DNA of 64,000 bases, from assembly GCF_014174475.1 (NCBI RefSeq), contig NZ_JACJUD010000006.1, forward strand, positions 1 through 64,000, given 5' to 3'. The notes below the pieces were generated by a model. That model worked only from the letters and a program-made list of their open reading frames with translations, was not told the origin of the DNA and ran no database searches. Shown here in pieces: positions 34,513 through 42,956 of the stretch. This DNA is from Aquipseudomonas ullengensis (lineage in GTDB: Bacteria > Pseudomonadota > Gammaproteobacteria > Pseudomonadales > Pseudomonadaceae). A program made the position numbers and the translations under genes. The stretch's first letter is position 1, and each line of letters begins with the position of its first letter.

Positions 34513-35785
34513 TTGCCTGCGCCCCCTGCTGTTGGGCGCAGTGTTCCTGAGTAGCGTGGCCCAGGCCGACGTACAGTCCCTCAACCGGGTCGTGGCCATT
34601 GTCGACAACGACGTCATCATGCAGAGCCAGCTCGACCAGCGTATTCGCGAGGTCGAGCAGACCATCGCCAAGCGCGGCGCCGAAGCGCCGCCGCGCGATG
34701 TGCTGCAACAGCAGGTACTGGAGCGCCTGATCGTCGAGAACCTGCAACTACAGATTGGCGACCGTTCCGGTATCCGCATCACCGACGAAGAACTGAATCA
34801 GGCCATGGGCACCATTGCCCAACGCAACAACCTGAGCCTGGATCAGTTCCGTGCCGCTCTGGCCCGTGACGGTCTGTCCTATGACGACGCGCGCAACCAG
34901 ATCCGCCGCGAGATGGTCATCAGCCGTGTGCGCCAGCGCCGCGTCGCCGAGCGCATCCAGGTCACCGAACAGGAAGTGCAGAACTTCCTCGCCTCCGACC
35001 TCGGCAAGCTGCAGCTGTCGGAAGAGTATCGCCTGGCCAACATCCTGATCCCGGTACCGGAAGGCGCGTCGCCTGAAGTTATCCAGGCGGCCGGAAAGCG
35101 CGTCGGCGAGGTCTACAACCAACTGCGCAGCGGCGCCGACTTCGCCCAACTGGCCATTTCCAACTCGGCCAGCGAAACCGCCCTGGAAGGCGGCGAGATC
35201 GGCTGGCGCAAGGCTGCCCAGCTGCCGCCTCCGTTCGACAGCATGATCGGCGCCCTGAGCGTCGGCGAAGTGACCGAACCGGTGCGCACCCCTGGCGGCT
35301 TCATCATCCTCAAGCTGCTGGAGAAGCGCGGCGGTAGCACCGCAGTGCGTGAGGAAGTGCATGTACGCCACATCCTGATCAAGCCCAGCGAGATCCGTAG
35401 CGAAGAAGAAACCCGTCGTCTGGTCGAGCGCTTGTATGAGCGCATTACCTCCGGCGAAGACTTTGCCGAACTGGCGAAGAACTTCTCCGAAGACCCTGGC
35501 TCGGCGCTGAACGGCGGCGACCTCAACTGGATCGACCCGCAAGCGCTGGTGCCGGAATTCCGTGACGTCATGGCCAACACCGCCACCGGCCAGCTGTCCA
35601 AACCGTTCAAGAGCACCTACGGTTGGCACGTGCTGGAAGTGCTGGGTCGTCGTGCCACCGACAGCAGCGAGCAGATGCGTGAACAACAGGCGATGAACCT
35701 GCTGCGTAACCGCAAATACGACGAAGAGCTGCAGAGCTGGCTACGCCAGATCCGCGACGAGGCCTACGTCGAAATCAAGCTCTGA
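34493..35785 (+). CDS. surA: periplasmic chaperone/peptidyl-prolyl isomerase
   Basis: Escorts outer-membrane proteins, including LptD, to the BAM complex. The 430-aa protein has a signal peptide (LLLGAVFLSSVAQA), an N-terminal SurA chaperone domain and two parvulin domains (about 175-275 and 285-385, the latter starting VREEVHVRHILIKPS). The start is a GTG at 34493 inside the lptD end, preceded by AAGG, so translation is coupled to lptD. Confidence 0.94.
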   Translation: MKNKLSDCLRPLLLGAVFLSSVAQADVQSLNRVVAIVDNDVIMQSQLDQRIREVEQTIAKRGAEAPPRDVLQQQVLERLIVENLQLQIGDRSGIRITDEELNQAMGTIAQRNNLSLDQFRAALARDGLSYDDARNQIRREMVISRVRQRRVAERIQVTEQEVQNFLASDLGKLQLSEEYRLANILIPVPEGASPEVIQAAGKRVGEVYNQLRSGADFAQLAISNSASETALEGGEIGWRKAAQLPPPFDSMIGALSVGEVTEPVRTPGGFIILKLLEKRGGSTAVREEVHVRHILIKPSEIRSEEETRRLVERLYERITSGEDFAELAKNFSEDPGSALNGGDLNWIDPQALVPEFRDVMANTATGQLSKPFKSTYGWHVLEVLGRRATDSSEQMREQQAMNLLRNRKYDEELQSWLRQIRDEAYVEIKL

Positions 35786-35808
35786 GCAACTGAGCGACGC
35801 AATACCAG

Positions 35809-35843
35809 AGCCCGGCATGCCCACGCAGCGCCGGGCTTTTTTT
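35809..35843 (+). terminator. rho-independent terminator after surA
   Basis: AGCCCGGC/GCCGGGCT stem with a 13-nt loop followed by a T run. It separates lptD-surA from pdxA, which starts about 58 bp further on. Confidence 0.82.
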
Positions 35844-35900
35844 CGCCACCGCGCCCATAGGGCGTAGAGTTAATCCCGAACAATCCGCCATGAGGCCGCC

Positions 35901-36893
35901 ATGACCGCTTGCCGCCTGTTTGCCCTGACCCCCGGCGAGCCCGCCGGTATCGGCCCCGACCTGTGCCTGCTGCTGGCGCGCGATGCCCAGCCGCATGCAC
36001 TGGTTGCCATCGCCAATCGTGCCCTGCTCGCCGAACGCGCCACGCAGTTGCAGCTTGCCATCAAGCTGATCGAGGTCGCGCCAGACGCCTGGCCGAACAC
36101 GCCGGCGCCGGCCGGCAGCCTGTATGTCTGGGATACCCCCCTGCCCGCACCGGTCATCCCCGGCCAACTCAACCAGGCGAATGCCGGCTACGTGCTGGAA
36201 ACCCTCACCCGCGCCGGACAAGGCTGCATCGACGGGCACTTTGCCGGGATGATCACCGCGCCCGTGCACAAAGGGGTGATCAACGAAGCCGGCATCCCCT
36301 TCTCCGGGCACACCGAGTTCCTCGCCGAGCTGACCCACACTGCGCAGGTGGTGATGATGCTTGCCACCCGCGGCCTGCGTGTGGCGCTGGTCACCACCCA
36401 CCTGCCGCTCAAGGATGTGGCCGCCGCCATCACCGCCGAGCGCCTGACGCGGGTCACGCGCATCCTGCATGCCGATCTGGTGGAGAAATTCGGCATCGCC
36501 AACCCGCGCATCCTGGTCTGCGGCCTCAATCCGCATGCAGGCGAAGGCGGGCACCTGGGTCGCGAGGAAATCGAAGTGATCGAGCCGACCTTGGACCAGC
36601 TGCGTGGCGAAGGCCTTAACCTGATCGGCCCGCTGCCGGCCGACACCCTGTTCACCCCCAAGCACCTCGACCATTGCGACGCCGTGCTGGCGATGTACCA
36701 CGACCAGGGTCTGCCGGTGCTCAAGTACAAGGGCTTCGGCGCGGCGGTCAACGTCACCCTGGGCCTGCCGATCATCCGCACCTCGGTCGACCACGGTACC
36801 GCGCTGGACCTGGCCGGCAGCGGCAACGTCGACAGCGGCAGCCTGCAGGTCGCCCTGGAGACCGCCTACCAGATGGCCACCAGTCGGGCGTAA
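35901..36893 (+). CDS. pdxA: 4-hydroxythreonine-4-phosphate dehydrogenase
   Basis: Oxidises 4-hydroxy-L-threonine phosphate in pyridoxal phosphate synthesis. The 330-aa protein shows FALTPGEPAGIGPDL, GHTEFLAELTHT, a metal-binding GLNPHAGEGGHLG and VLAMYHDQGLPVLK. GAGG is 5 nt from the ATG. It is followed by rsmA after about 96 bp. Confidence 0.95.
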   Translation: MTACRLFALTPGEPAGIGPDLCLLLARDAQPHALVAIANRALLAERATQLQLAIKLIEVAPDAWPNTPAPAGSLYVWDTPLPAPVIPGQLNQANAGYVLETLTRAGQGCIDGHFAGMITAPVHKGVINEAGIPFSGHTEFLAELTHTAQVVMMLATRGLRVALVTTHLPLKDVAAAITAERLTRVTRILHADLVEKFGIANPRILVCGLNPHAGEGGHLGREEIEVIEPTLDQLRGEGLNLIGPLPADTLFTPKHLDHCDAVLAMYHDQGLPVLKYKGFGAAVNVTLGLPIIRTSVDHGTALDLAGSGNVDSGSLQVALETAYQMATSRA

Positions 36894-36989
36894 CGCTCGC
36901 CCGGCCTACGGTTGCCGCCGGCAATGCTGTTAAACTGCCATTCTTTGCATGCGCTTTAAGCTTGTGGCTTGAAGCTTGGAGCTGTCCCG

Positions 36990-37802
36990 ATGTCCGAGTA
37001 CCAACACCGCGCGCGCAAGCGCTTCGGCCAGAACTTCCTGCATGACGCCGGGGTGATTCACCGCATCCTGCGCGCCATCCACGCCCGTGAAGGCGAGCGC
37101 ATGCTGGAAATCGGCCCAGGCCAGGGCGCCCTGACCGAAGGCTTGCTGAGCAGCGGCGCGCAGCTCGACGTGATCGAGATCGACCTCGACCTGATCCCCA
37201 TCCTGCAAGCCAAGTTCGGCCAGCAGCCGAACTTTCGCCTGAACCAGGGCGATGCGCTGAAGTTCGACTTCAACCGCCTGGATGCCGCGCCCAACAGCCT
37301 GCGCGTGGTCGGCAACCTGCCGTACAACATCTCCACGCCGCTGATCTTCCACCTGCTGGACAACGCCCACCTGATCCGCGACATGCACTTCATGCTGCAG
37401 AAGGAAGTGGTCGAGCGTCTGGCCGCCGAGCCCGGCGGTGGTGATTGGGGCCGGCTGTCGATCATGGTGCAGTACCACTGCCGCGTGGAGCACCTGTTCA
37501 ACGTTGGCCCCGGCGCATTCAACCCGCCGCCCAAGGTCGACTCGGCGATCGTCCGCCTGGCGCCACATGAAGTGCTGCCACACCCGGCCAAGGACCACCG
37601 TCTGCTCGAACGCGTGGTGCGCGAGGCGTTCAACCAGCGCCGCAAGACCCTGCGCAACACGCTCAAGCAACTGCTGCCGGCCAGCGCCATCGAGGCCGCC
37701 GAGGTAGATGGCAGCCTGCGCCCCGAGCAGCTCGACCTTGCCGCTTTCGTTCGCCTGGCCGACCAGCTCGCCGCCCAACCCGGCGCCGCGCACCAGGACT
37801 AA
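36990..37802 (+). CDS. rsmA: 16S rRNA adenine dimethyltransferase A
   Basis: Dimethylates A1518 and A1519 of 16S rRNA (also called KsgA). The 270-aa Rossmann methyltransferase shows KRFGQNFLHD, the SAM-binding EIGPGQGALTE and the catalytic VGNLPYNISTPL. The ATG at 36990 (GGAG upstream) is preferred over a TTG at 36969. Confidence 0.95.
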   Translation: MSEYQHRARKRFGQNFLHDAGVIHRILRAIHAREGERMLEIGPGQGALTEGLLSSGAQLDVIEIDLDLIPILQAKFGQQPNFRLNQGDALKFDFNRLDAAPNSLRVVGNLPYNISTPLIFHLLDNAHLIRDMHFMLQKEVVERLAAEPGGGDWGRLSIMVQYHCRVEHLFNVGPGAFNPPPKVDSAIVRLAPHEVLPHPAKDHRLLERVVREAFNQRRKTLRNTLKQLLPASAIEAAEVDGSLRPEQLDLAAFVRLADQLAAQPGAAHQD

Positions 37803-37832
37803 ACTGCTGTTCCAGCTAGTCGAGTTTTCTCC

Positions 37833-38213
37833 ATGTCCGAGTCCCGTTACCAGGTAGATGTCAGCGTCGTCACTCGCCACCTGCCCGAGCAGTCCAACCC
37901 CGAGCAGAAGCGCTATGCCTTCGCCTATACCGTGACCATCCTGAATTCGGGCGCGGTGGCCGCCAAGCTGCTGAGCCGCCACTGGATCATCACCGACGGC
38001 GACGGTCGCGTGCAGGAAGTACGCGGCGCCGGCGTAGTCGGCCAACAGCCGCACCTCGAACCCGGCCAGAGCCACACCTACAGCAGCGGCACCGTGATGG
38101 CCACGCTGGTCGGCAGCATGCACGGCAGCTACCAGATGCTCGCCGATGACGGCACCCGCTTCGACGCCACCATCACGCCCTTCCGCCTGGCCGTACCGGG
38201 AGCCCTGCACTGA
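37833..38213 (+). CDS. apaG: ApaG domain protein
   Basis: A 126-aa beta-sandwich protein of the ApaG/CorD family, associated with divalent cation and nucleotide metabolism but not biochemically defined. YAFAYTVTILN and SHWIITDG-type motifs are present (here SRHWIITDGDGRVQEVRGAGVVG). Its stop and the apaH start share one base. Confidence 0.93.
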   Translation: MSESRYQVDVSVVTRHLPEQSNPEQKRYAFAYTVTILNSGAVAAKLLSRHWIITDGDGRVQEVRGAGVVGQQPHLEPGQSHTYSSGTVMATLVGSMHGSYQMLADDGTRFDATITPFRLAVPGALH

Positions 38214-39034
38214 TGGCGACCTATGCCGTCGGCGACCTGCAAGGCTGCCTGCAACCGCTCAAGTGCCTGCTCGAACGGGTCGCCTTCGACCCGCTGCAGG
38301 ATCGCCTGTGGCTGGTCGGTGATCTGGTCAACCGTGGCCCGCAATCGCTGGAGACCCTGCGTTTCCTGTTCGCCATGCGCGACTCGCTGGTCTGCGTTCT
38401 GGGCAACCACGACCTGCACCTGCTGGCCGTGGCGCACAACATCGAGCGCCTGAAGAAAAGCGATACCCTGCAGGAAGTCCTCGACGCACCAGACCGCAAG
38501 GACCTGCTCGACTGGCTGCGCCTGCAAAAGCTGCTGCACTACGACGAACAGCGCGACATCGCCCTGGTGCATGCCGGCATCCCGCCACAGTGGACGCTGG
38601 AAAAAGCCCTCAAGCGCGCTGCCGAAGTGGAAGAAACCCTGCGCGACGACGCCCGCCTGCCGCTGTTCCTCGACGGCATGTACGGCAACGAGCCGGCCAA
38701 GTGGGACAAAGACCTGCACGGCGTCACCCGCCTGCGGGTGATCACCAACTACTTCACCCGCATGCGCTTCTGCACCGCCGACGGCACGCTCGACCTGAAG
38801 AGCAAGGAAGGCCTCGACACCGCCCCGCCCGGCTACGCGCCCTGGTTCAGCTACCCACAGCGCAAGACCCGCGGGCAGAAGATCATCTTCGGCCACTGGG
38901 CCGCACTGGAAGGCAACTGCACCGAGCCCGGCCTGTTCGCCCTGGACAGCGGCTGCGTGTGGGGCGGCGCCATGACCCTGATGAATATCGACAGCGGCGA
39001 ACTGCACCGCTGCAGCTGTGAGGACCTGAAATGA
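38213..39034 (+). CDS. apaH: bis(5'-nucleosyl)-tetraphosphatase (symmetrical)
   Basis: Hydrolyses Ap4A to two ADP. The 273-aa calcineurin-like phosphatase shows VGDLQGC, LVGDLVNRGP and VLGNHDLHLLA in its N-terminal third. It overlaps apaG by 1 bp and glpE by 4 bp. Confidence 0.95.
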   Translation: MATYAVGDLQGCLQPLKCLLERVAFDPLQDRLWLVGDLVNRGPQSLETLRFLFAMRDSLVCVLGNHDLHLLAVAHNIERLKKSDTLQEVLDAPDRKDLLDWLRLQKLLHYDEQRDIALVHAGIPPQWTLEKALKRAAEVEETLRDDARLPLFLDGMYGNEPAKWDKDLHGVTRLRVITNYFTRMRFCTADGTLDLKSKEGLDTAPPGYAPWFSYPQRKTRGQKIIFGHWAALEGNCTEPGLFALDSGCVWGGAMTLMNIDSGELHRCSCEDLK

Positions 39035-39360
39035 GCGAATTCAAACGCATCCCCCCCGAGCAGGCCCAGGCCCTGCGTGAGCAAGGCGCCGTGGTGGTCG
39101 ACGTCCGCGACCCACAGAGCTTCGCCAATGGCCATATCAGCGGCTCGCAACTGCTGGATAACCACTCGCTGCCGGACTTCATCGCCAAGGCCGACTTCGA
39201 TCACCCGTTGATCGTCACCTGCTACCACGGCAACTCCAGCCAGAATGCCGCCGCCTACCTGGCGCACCAGGGCTTCTCCGAGGTCTACAGCCTGGATGGC
39301 GGCTTCGAGCTATGGCGCAACCAGTACCCCGGTGAAGTCGCCAAGAGCGAGCCCGAGTAA
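39031..39360 (+). CDS. glpE: thiosulfate sulfurtransferase (single-domain rhodanese)
   Basis: A 109-aa rhodanese with the active-site cysteine in VTCYHGNSSQ. It transfers sulfur from thiosulfate to cyanide or thiol acceptors. ATGA overlap with apaH and upstream GAGG support the start. It closes the lptD-to-glpE gene series. Confidence 0.93.
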   Translation: MSEFKRIPPEQAQALREQGAVVVDVRDPQSFANGHISGSQLLDNHSLPDFIAKADFDHPLIVTCYHGNSSQNAAAYLAHQGFSEVYSLDGGFELWRNQYPGEVAKSEPE

Positions 39361-39636
39361 AAAAATTCTGCGCGGCCGAACCCCCGCAACGCCTACGCCT
39401 TCGCGCCCTGCCGACGGGCGGTAATATCCTGTCACCCTCATGACATCCTTGCGCCTGCCGAATCCGAACTACTCTTAGTTTCAGGCCATCCAAAAGGGAG
39501 AGCCGGCACACCGGTTCCGGGCCATCGGTAGCGTTTTTATGGTGTTCTGGGGGTTCCTGACGGCCGACGCGTCGGCTTCCCCTGCACCCGCCCGAATGAC
39601 CCGTGCCGGCTCCTATGCAGCGAGCGAGGTGCAGTC
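39361..39636 (+). promoter_or_regulatory. long leader region of prkA with nested inverted repeats
   Basis: No gene is evident in this 276-bp interval. It holds a GAGCCGGCAC/GTGCCGGCTC inverted repeat (39500-39509 and 39603-39612) enclosing a perfect 14-bp palindrome GCCGACGCGTCGGC (39563-39576). A weak promoter candidate is TTGCGC (39449) with TACTCT (39470), spacing 15. The prkA ribosome-binding site GAGG is 7 nt from the ATG. prkA operons are starvation-induced in other bacteria, so an RNA or protein control site is plausible. Confidence 0.4.
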
Positions 39637-41559
39637 ATGAGTATTTTCAGCCACTTCCAGCAACGCTTCGAGGCGACCCGCCAGGAGGAGTATTCCCTTC
39701 AGGAATATCTCGACCTGTGCAAGGCGGATCGCAGCGCCTATGCCTCGGCATCCGAGCGGTTGCTGATGGCCATTGGCGAGCCGGAGCTGATCGACACCTC
39801 GAGCAACTCGCGGCTGTCGCGAATCTTCTCCAACAAGGTCATTCGCCGCTATCCGGCCTTTGCCGACTTCCATGGCATGGAAGAGTGCATCGACCAGATC
39901 GTCTCCTACTTCCGCCACGCGGCGCAGGGCCTGGAAGAGAAGAAGCAGATCCTCTACCTGCTCGGCCCGGTCGGCGGCGGCAAGTCCTCGCTGGCGGAAA
40001 AACTCAAGCAATTGATGGAGAAGGTGCCCTTCTATGCCATCAAGGGCTCGCCGGTGTTCGAGTCGCCGCTCGGCCTGTTCAATGCCGCCGAAGATGGCGC
40101 CATCCTCGAAGAGGACTACGGCATCCATCGCCGTTACCTGAACAGCATCATGTCGCCTTGGGCCAGCAAGCGCCTGGCCGAGTTCGGCGGCGATATCAGC
40201 CAGTTCCGCGTGGTCAAGCTGTACCCCTCGATCCTCAACCAGATCGCCGTGGCCAAGACCGAGCCGGGCGACGAGAACAACCAGGACATCTCCGCGCTGG
40301 TCGGCAAGGTGGATATCCGCAAGCTGGAAGAATTCCCGCAGAACGATGCCGATGCCTACAGCTACTCGGGCGCCCTGTGCCGGGCGAACCAGGGGCTGAT
40401 GGAGTTCGTCGAGATGTTCAAGGCGCCGATCAAGGTCTTGCACCCCTTGCTCACCGCCACCCAGGAAGGCAACTACAACAGCACCGAAGGCCTCGGCGCG
40501 ATCCCCTACAGCGGCATCCTGCTGGCCCACTCCAACGAGTCCGAGTGGCACAGCTTCCGCAACAACAAGAACAACGAGGCCTTCATCGACCGTATCTACA
40601 TCGTCAAGGTGCCGTACTGCCTGCGCGTCACCGACGAGATCAAGATCTACGACAAGCTGCTGATCAACAGCTCCCTGGCCAACGCCCACTGCGCGCCGGA
40701 CACGCTGAAGATGCTTGCCCAGTTCTCCACGCTCAGCCGGCTGAAAGAGCCGGAGAACTCCAACATCTACTCGAAAATGCGCGTCTATGACGGCGAGAAC
40801 CTCAAGGACACCGACCCCAAGGCCAAGTCGATCCAGGAATACCGCGACACCGCTGGCGTGGACGAAGGCATGAACGGCCTGTCGACCCGCTTCGCCTTCA
40901 AGATTCTGTCCAAGGTATTCAACTTCGACCCCCACGAGATCGCCGCCAACCCGGTGCACCTGCTGTACGTGCTGGAACAGCAGATCGAACAGGAGCAGTT
41001 CCCCGCCGAAGTCCGCGAGCGCTACCTGCGCTTCATCAAGGAGTACCTGGCGCCGCGCTACATCGAGTTCATCGGCAAGGAAATCCAGACCGCCTACCTG
41101 GAGTCCTACAGCGAGTACGGGCAAAACATCTTCGACCGCTACGTGCTGTACGCCGATTTCTGGATTCAGGACCAGGAATACCGCGACCCGGAAACCGGCG
41201 AAATCCTCAACCGCGTGGCCCTCAACGAGGAGCTGGAGAAAATCGAGAAGCCGGCCGGCATCAGCAACCCGAAGGACTTCCGCAACGAGATCGTCAACTT
41301 CGTGCTGCGCGCGCGCGCCAACAACAACGGCAAGAACCCGACCTGGCTCAGCTACGAGAAGCTGCGCGTGGTGATCGAGAAGAAAATGTTCTCCAACACC
41401 GAAGACCTGCTGCCGGTCATCAGCTTCAACGCCAAGGCCAGCAAGGAGGACCAACAGAAGCACAACGACTTTGTCACACGCATGGTCGAACGTGGCTACA
41501 CCGAGAAACAGGTGCGCCTGCTGTCCGAGTGGTACCTGCGGGTTCGCAAGTCGCAGTAA
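39637..41559 (+). CDS. prkA: PrkA family serine protein kinase / AAA protein
   Basis: A 640-aa protein with an N-terminal AAA module (Walker A LLGPVGGGKSSLAEKLK near residue 110) and a C-terminal kinase-like domain. In enterics PrkA (YeaG) acts with YeaH in nitrogen-starvation and stress survival. It is the first gene of a conserved prkA-yeaH-spoVR cluster. Catalytic output (kinase versus protease) differs between reports, so biochemical role is left open. Confidence 0.9.
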   Translation: MSIFSHFQQRFEATRQEEYSLQEYLDLCKADRSAYASASERLLMAIGEPELIDTSSNSRLSRIFSNKVIRRYPAFADFHGMEECIDQIVSYFRHAAQGLEEKKQILYLLGPVGGGKSSLAEKLKQLMEKVPFYAIKGSPVFESPLGLFNAAEDGAILEEDYGIHRRYLNSIMSPWASKRLAEFGGDISQFRVVKLYPSILNQIAVAKTEPGDENNQDISALVGKVDIRKLEEFPQNDADAYSYSGALCRANQGLMEFVEMFKAPIKVLHPLLTATQEGNYNSTEGLGAIPYSGILLAHSNESEWHSFRNNKNNEAFIDRIYIVKVPYCLRVTDEIKIYDKLLINSSLANAHCAPDTLKMLAQFSTLSRLKEPENSNIYSKMRVYDGENLKDTDPKAKSIQEYRDTAGVDEGMNGLSTRFAFKILSKVFNFDPHEIAANPVHLLYVLEQQIEQEQFPAEVRERYLRFIKEYLAPRYIEFIGKEIQTAYLESYSEYGQNIFDRYVLYADFWIQDQEYRDPETGEILNRVALNEELEKIEKPAGISNPKDFRNEIVNFVLRARANNNGKNPTWLSYEKLRVVIEKKMFSNTEDLLPVISFNAKASKEDQQKHNDFVTRMVERGYTEKQVRLLSEWYLRVRKSQ

Positions 41560-41624
41560 CCCGCCGTCGGCGCGCGCCATCCGCCGCGTCGGCCGCCGCA
41601 GGCCCGCATGGGCGTGCGCGCCAC

Positions 41625-41661
41625 GAACCGACACAGGGGCTCGCGAGCCCTGTGCCGGTTC
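41625..41661 (+). promoter_or_regulatory. strong hairpin just before the yeaH ribosome-binding site
   Basis: GAACCG (41625-41630) pairs with CGGTTC (41656-41661), and CACAGGG with CCCTGTG inside it, continuing through CTCG/CGAG. It ends 2 bp before AAGGAG, so it could terminate, protect, or tune translation between prkA and yeaH. There is no U-run after it. Confidence 0.5.
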
Positions 41662-41673
41662 TAAGGAGACGTC

Positions 41674-42945
41674 ATGAGCTATGTGATAGACCGGCGCCTG
41701 AATGGCAAGAACAAGAGCACGGTGAACCGCCAGCGCTTCCTGCGGCGTTACCGTGACCACATCAAGAAGGCCGTGGAGGAGGCTGTCAGCCGGCGCTCCA
41801 TCACCGACATGGAACACGGCGAACAGATCAGCATTCCCGGCCGCGACATCGACGAGCCGGTGCTGCACCACGGCCGTGGCGGCAAGCAGACCATCGTCCA
41901 TCCCGGCAACAAGGAGTTCACCAGCGGCGAGCGCATTGCCCGCCCGCAGGGTGGCGGCGGCGGACGGGGCAGCGGCAAGGCAAGCAATTCCGGCGACGGC
42001 ATGGACGAGTTCGTCTTCCAGATCACCCAGGAGGAATTCCTCGATTTCATGTTCGAGGACCTCGAACTGCCCAACCTGGTGAAGCGTCACCTGACCGGCA
42101 GCGACACCTTCAAGACCGTGCGCGCCGGCATCAGCAGCGAAGGCAACCCGTCACGCATCAACATCATCCGCACCCTGCGCTCCGCCCATGCGCGGCGCAT
42201 CGCACTGTCCGGCAGCAGCCGCGGCAAACTCAAACTAGCGCTGATTGAGCTGGAGCGATTGAGGCGCGAAGAGCCAGACAACTTCGGCGATATCCAGGAA
42301 TTGGAAGCAGAAATCGTCAAACTGCGCGCGCGCATCAATCGGGTGCCGTTCCTCGACACCTTCGACCTCAAGTACAACCTGCTGACCAAGCAGCCCAACC
42401 CCAGCTCCAAGGCGGTGATGTTCTGCCTGATGGACGTATCCGGCTCGATGACCCAGGCCACCAAGGACATCGCCAAGCGCTTCTTCATCCTCCTGTACCT
42501 GTTCCTCAAGCGGAACTACGACAAGATCGAAGTGGTGTTCATCCGCCACCACACCAGCGCCAAGGAAGTCGACGAGGAGGAGTTCTTCTACTCGCGTGAA
42601 ACCGGCGGCACCATCGTCTCCAGCGCGCTGAAAATGATGCAGGAGATCATGGCCGAGCGTTACCCGATCAACGAATGGAACATCTACGCAGCCCAGGCCT
42701 CGGACGGCGACAACTGGAACGACGATTCGCCGATCTGCCGCGATATCCTGATCAACCAGATCATGCCGTTCGTGCAGTACTTCACCTACGTCGAGATCAC
42801 CCCGCGCGAGCACCAGGCGCTGTGGTTCGAGTACGAGCAGGTCGGCGAGAACTACGCCGACACCTTCGCCCAGCAACAGCTGGTGTCGCCCGCCGATATC
42901 TACCCGGTGTTCCGTGAACTGTTCCAGCGCCGCCTGGTGAGCTGA
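41674..42945 (+). CDS. yeaH: DUF444 / VWA-domain protein YeaH
   Basis: A 423-aa protein with a basic, Gly-rich N-terminal half (GGGGGRGSGK at about 90) and a C-terminal von Willebrand A-like domain with the MIDAS motif DVSGSM. It partners PrkA in stress survival. AAGGAG precedes the ATG, the best start signal in this operon. Confidence 0.9.
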   Translation: MSYVIDRRLNGKNKSTVNRQRFLRRYRDHIKKAVEEAVSRRSITDMEHGEQISIPGRDIDEPVLHHGRGGKQTIVHPGNKEFTSGERIARPQGGGGGRGSGKASNSGDGMDEFVFQITQEEFLDFMFEDLELPNLVKRHLTGSDTFKTVRAGISSEGNPSRINIIRTLRSAHARRIALSGSSRGKLKLALIELERLRREEPDNFGDIQELEAEIVKLRARINRVPFLDTFDLKYNLLTKQPNPSSKAVMFCLMDVSGSMTQATKDIAKRFFILLYLFLKRNYDKIEVVFIRHHTSAKEVDEEEFFYSRETGGTIVSSALKMMQEIMAERYPINEWNIYAAQASDGDNWNDDSPICRDILINQIMPFVQYFTYVEITPREHQALWFEYEQVGENYADTFAQQQLVSPADIYPVFRELFQRRLVS

Positions 42946-42956
42946 GGGGAAGCGCG

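Noticed and set aside
39613..42090. 825-codon open frame antisense to prkA and yeaH
   Set aside because: Same antisense effect; repetitive Val/Asp/Leu/Gly composition and no domain, opposite two well-recognised genes.
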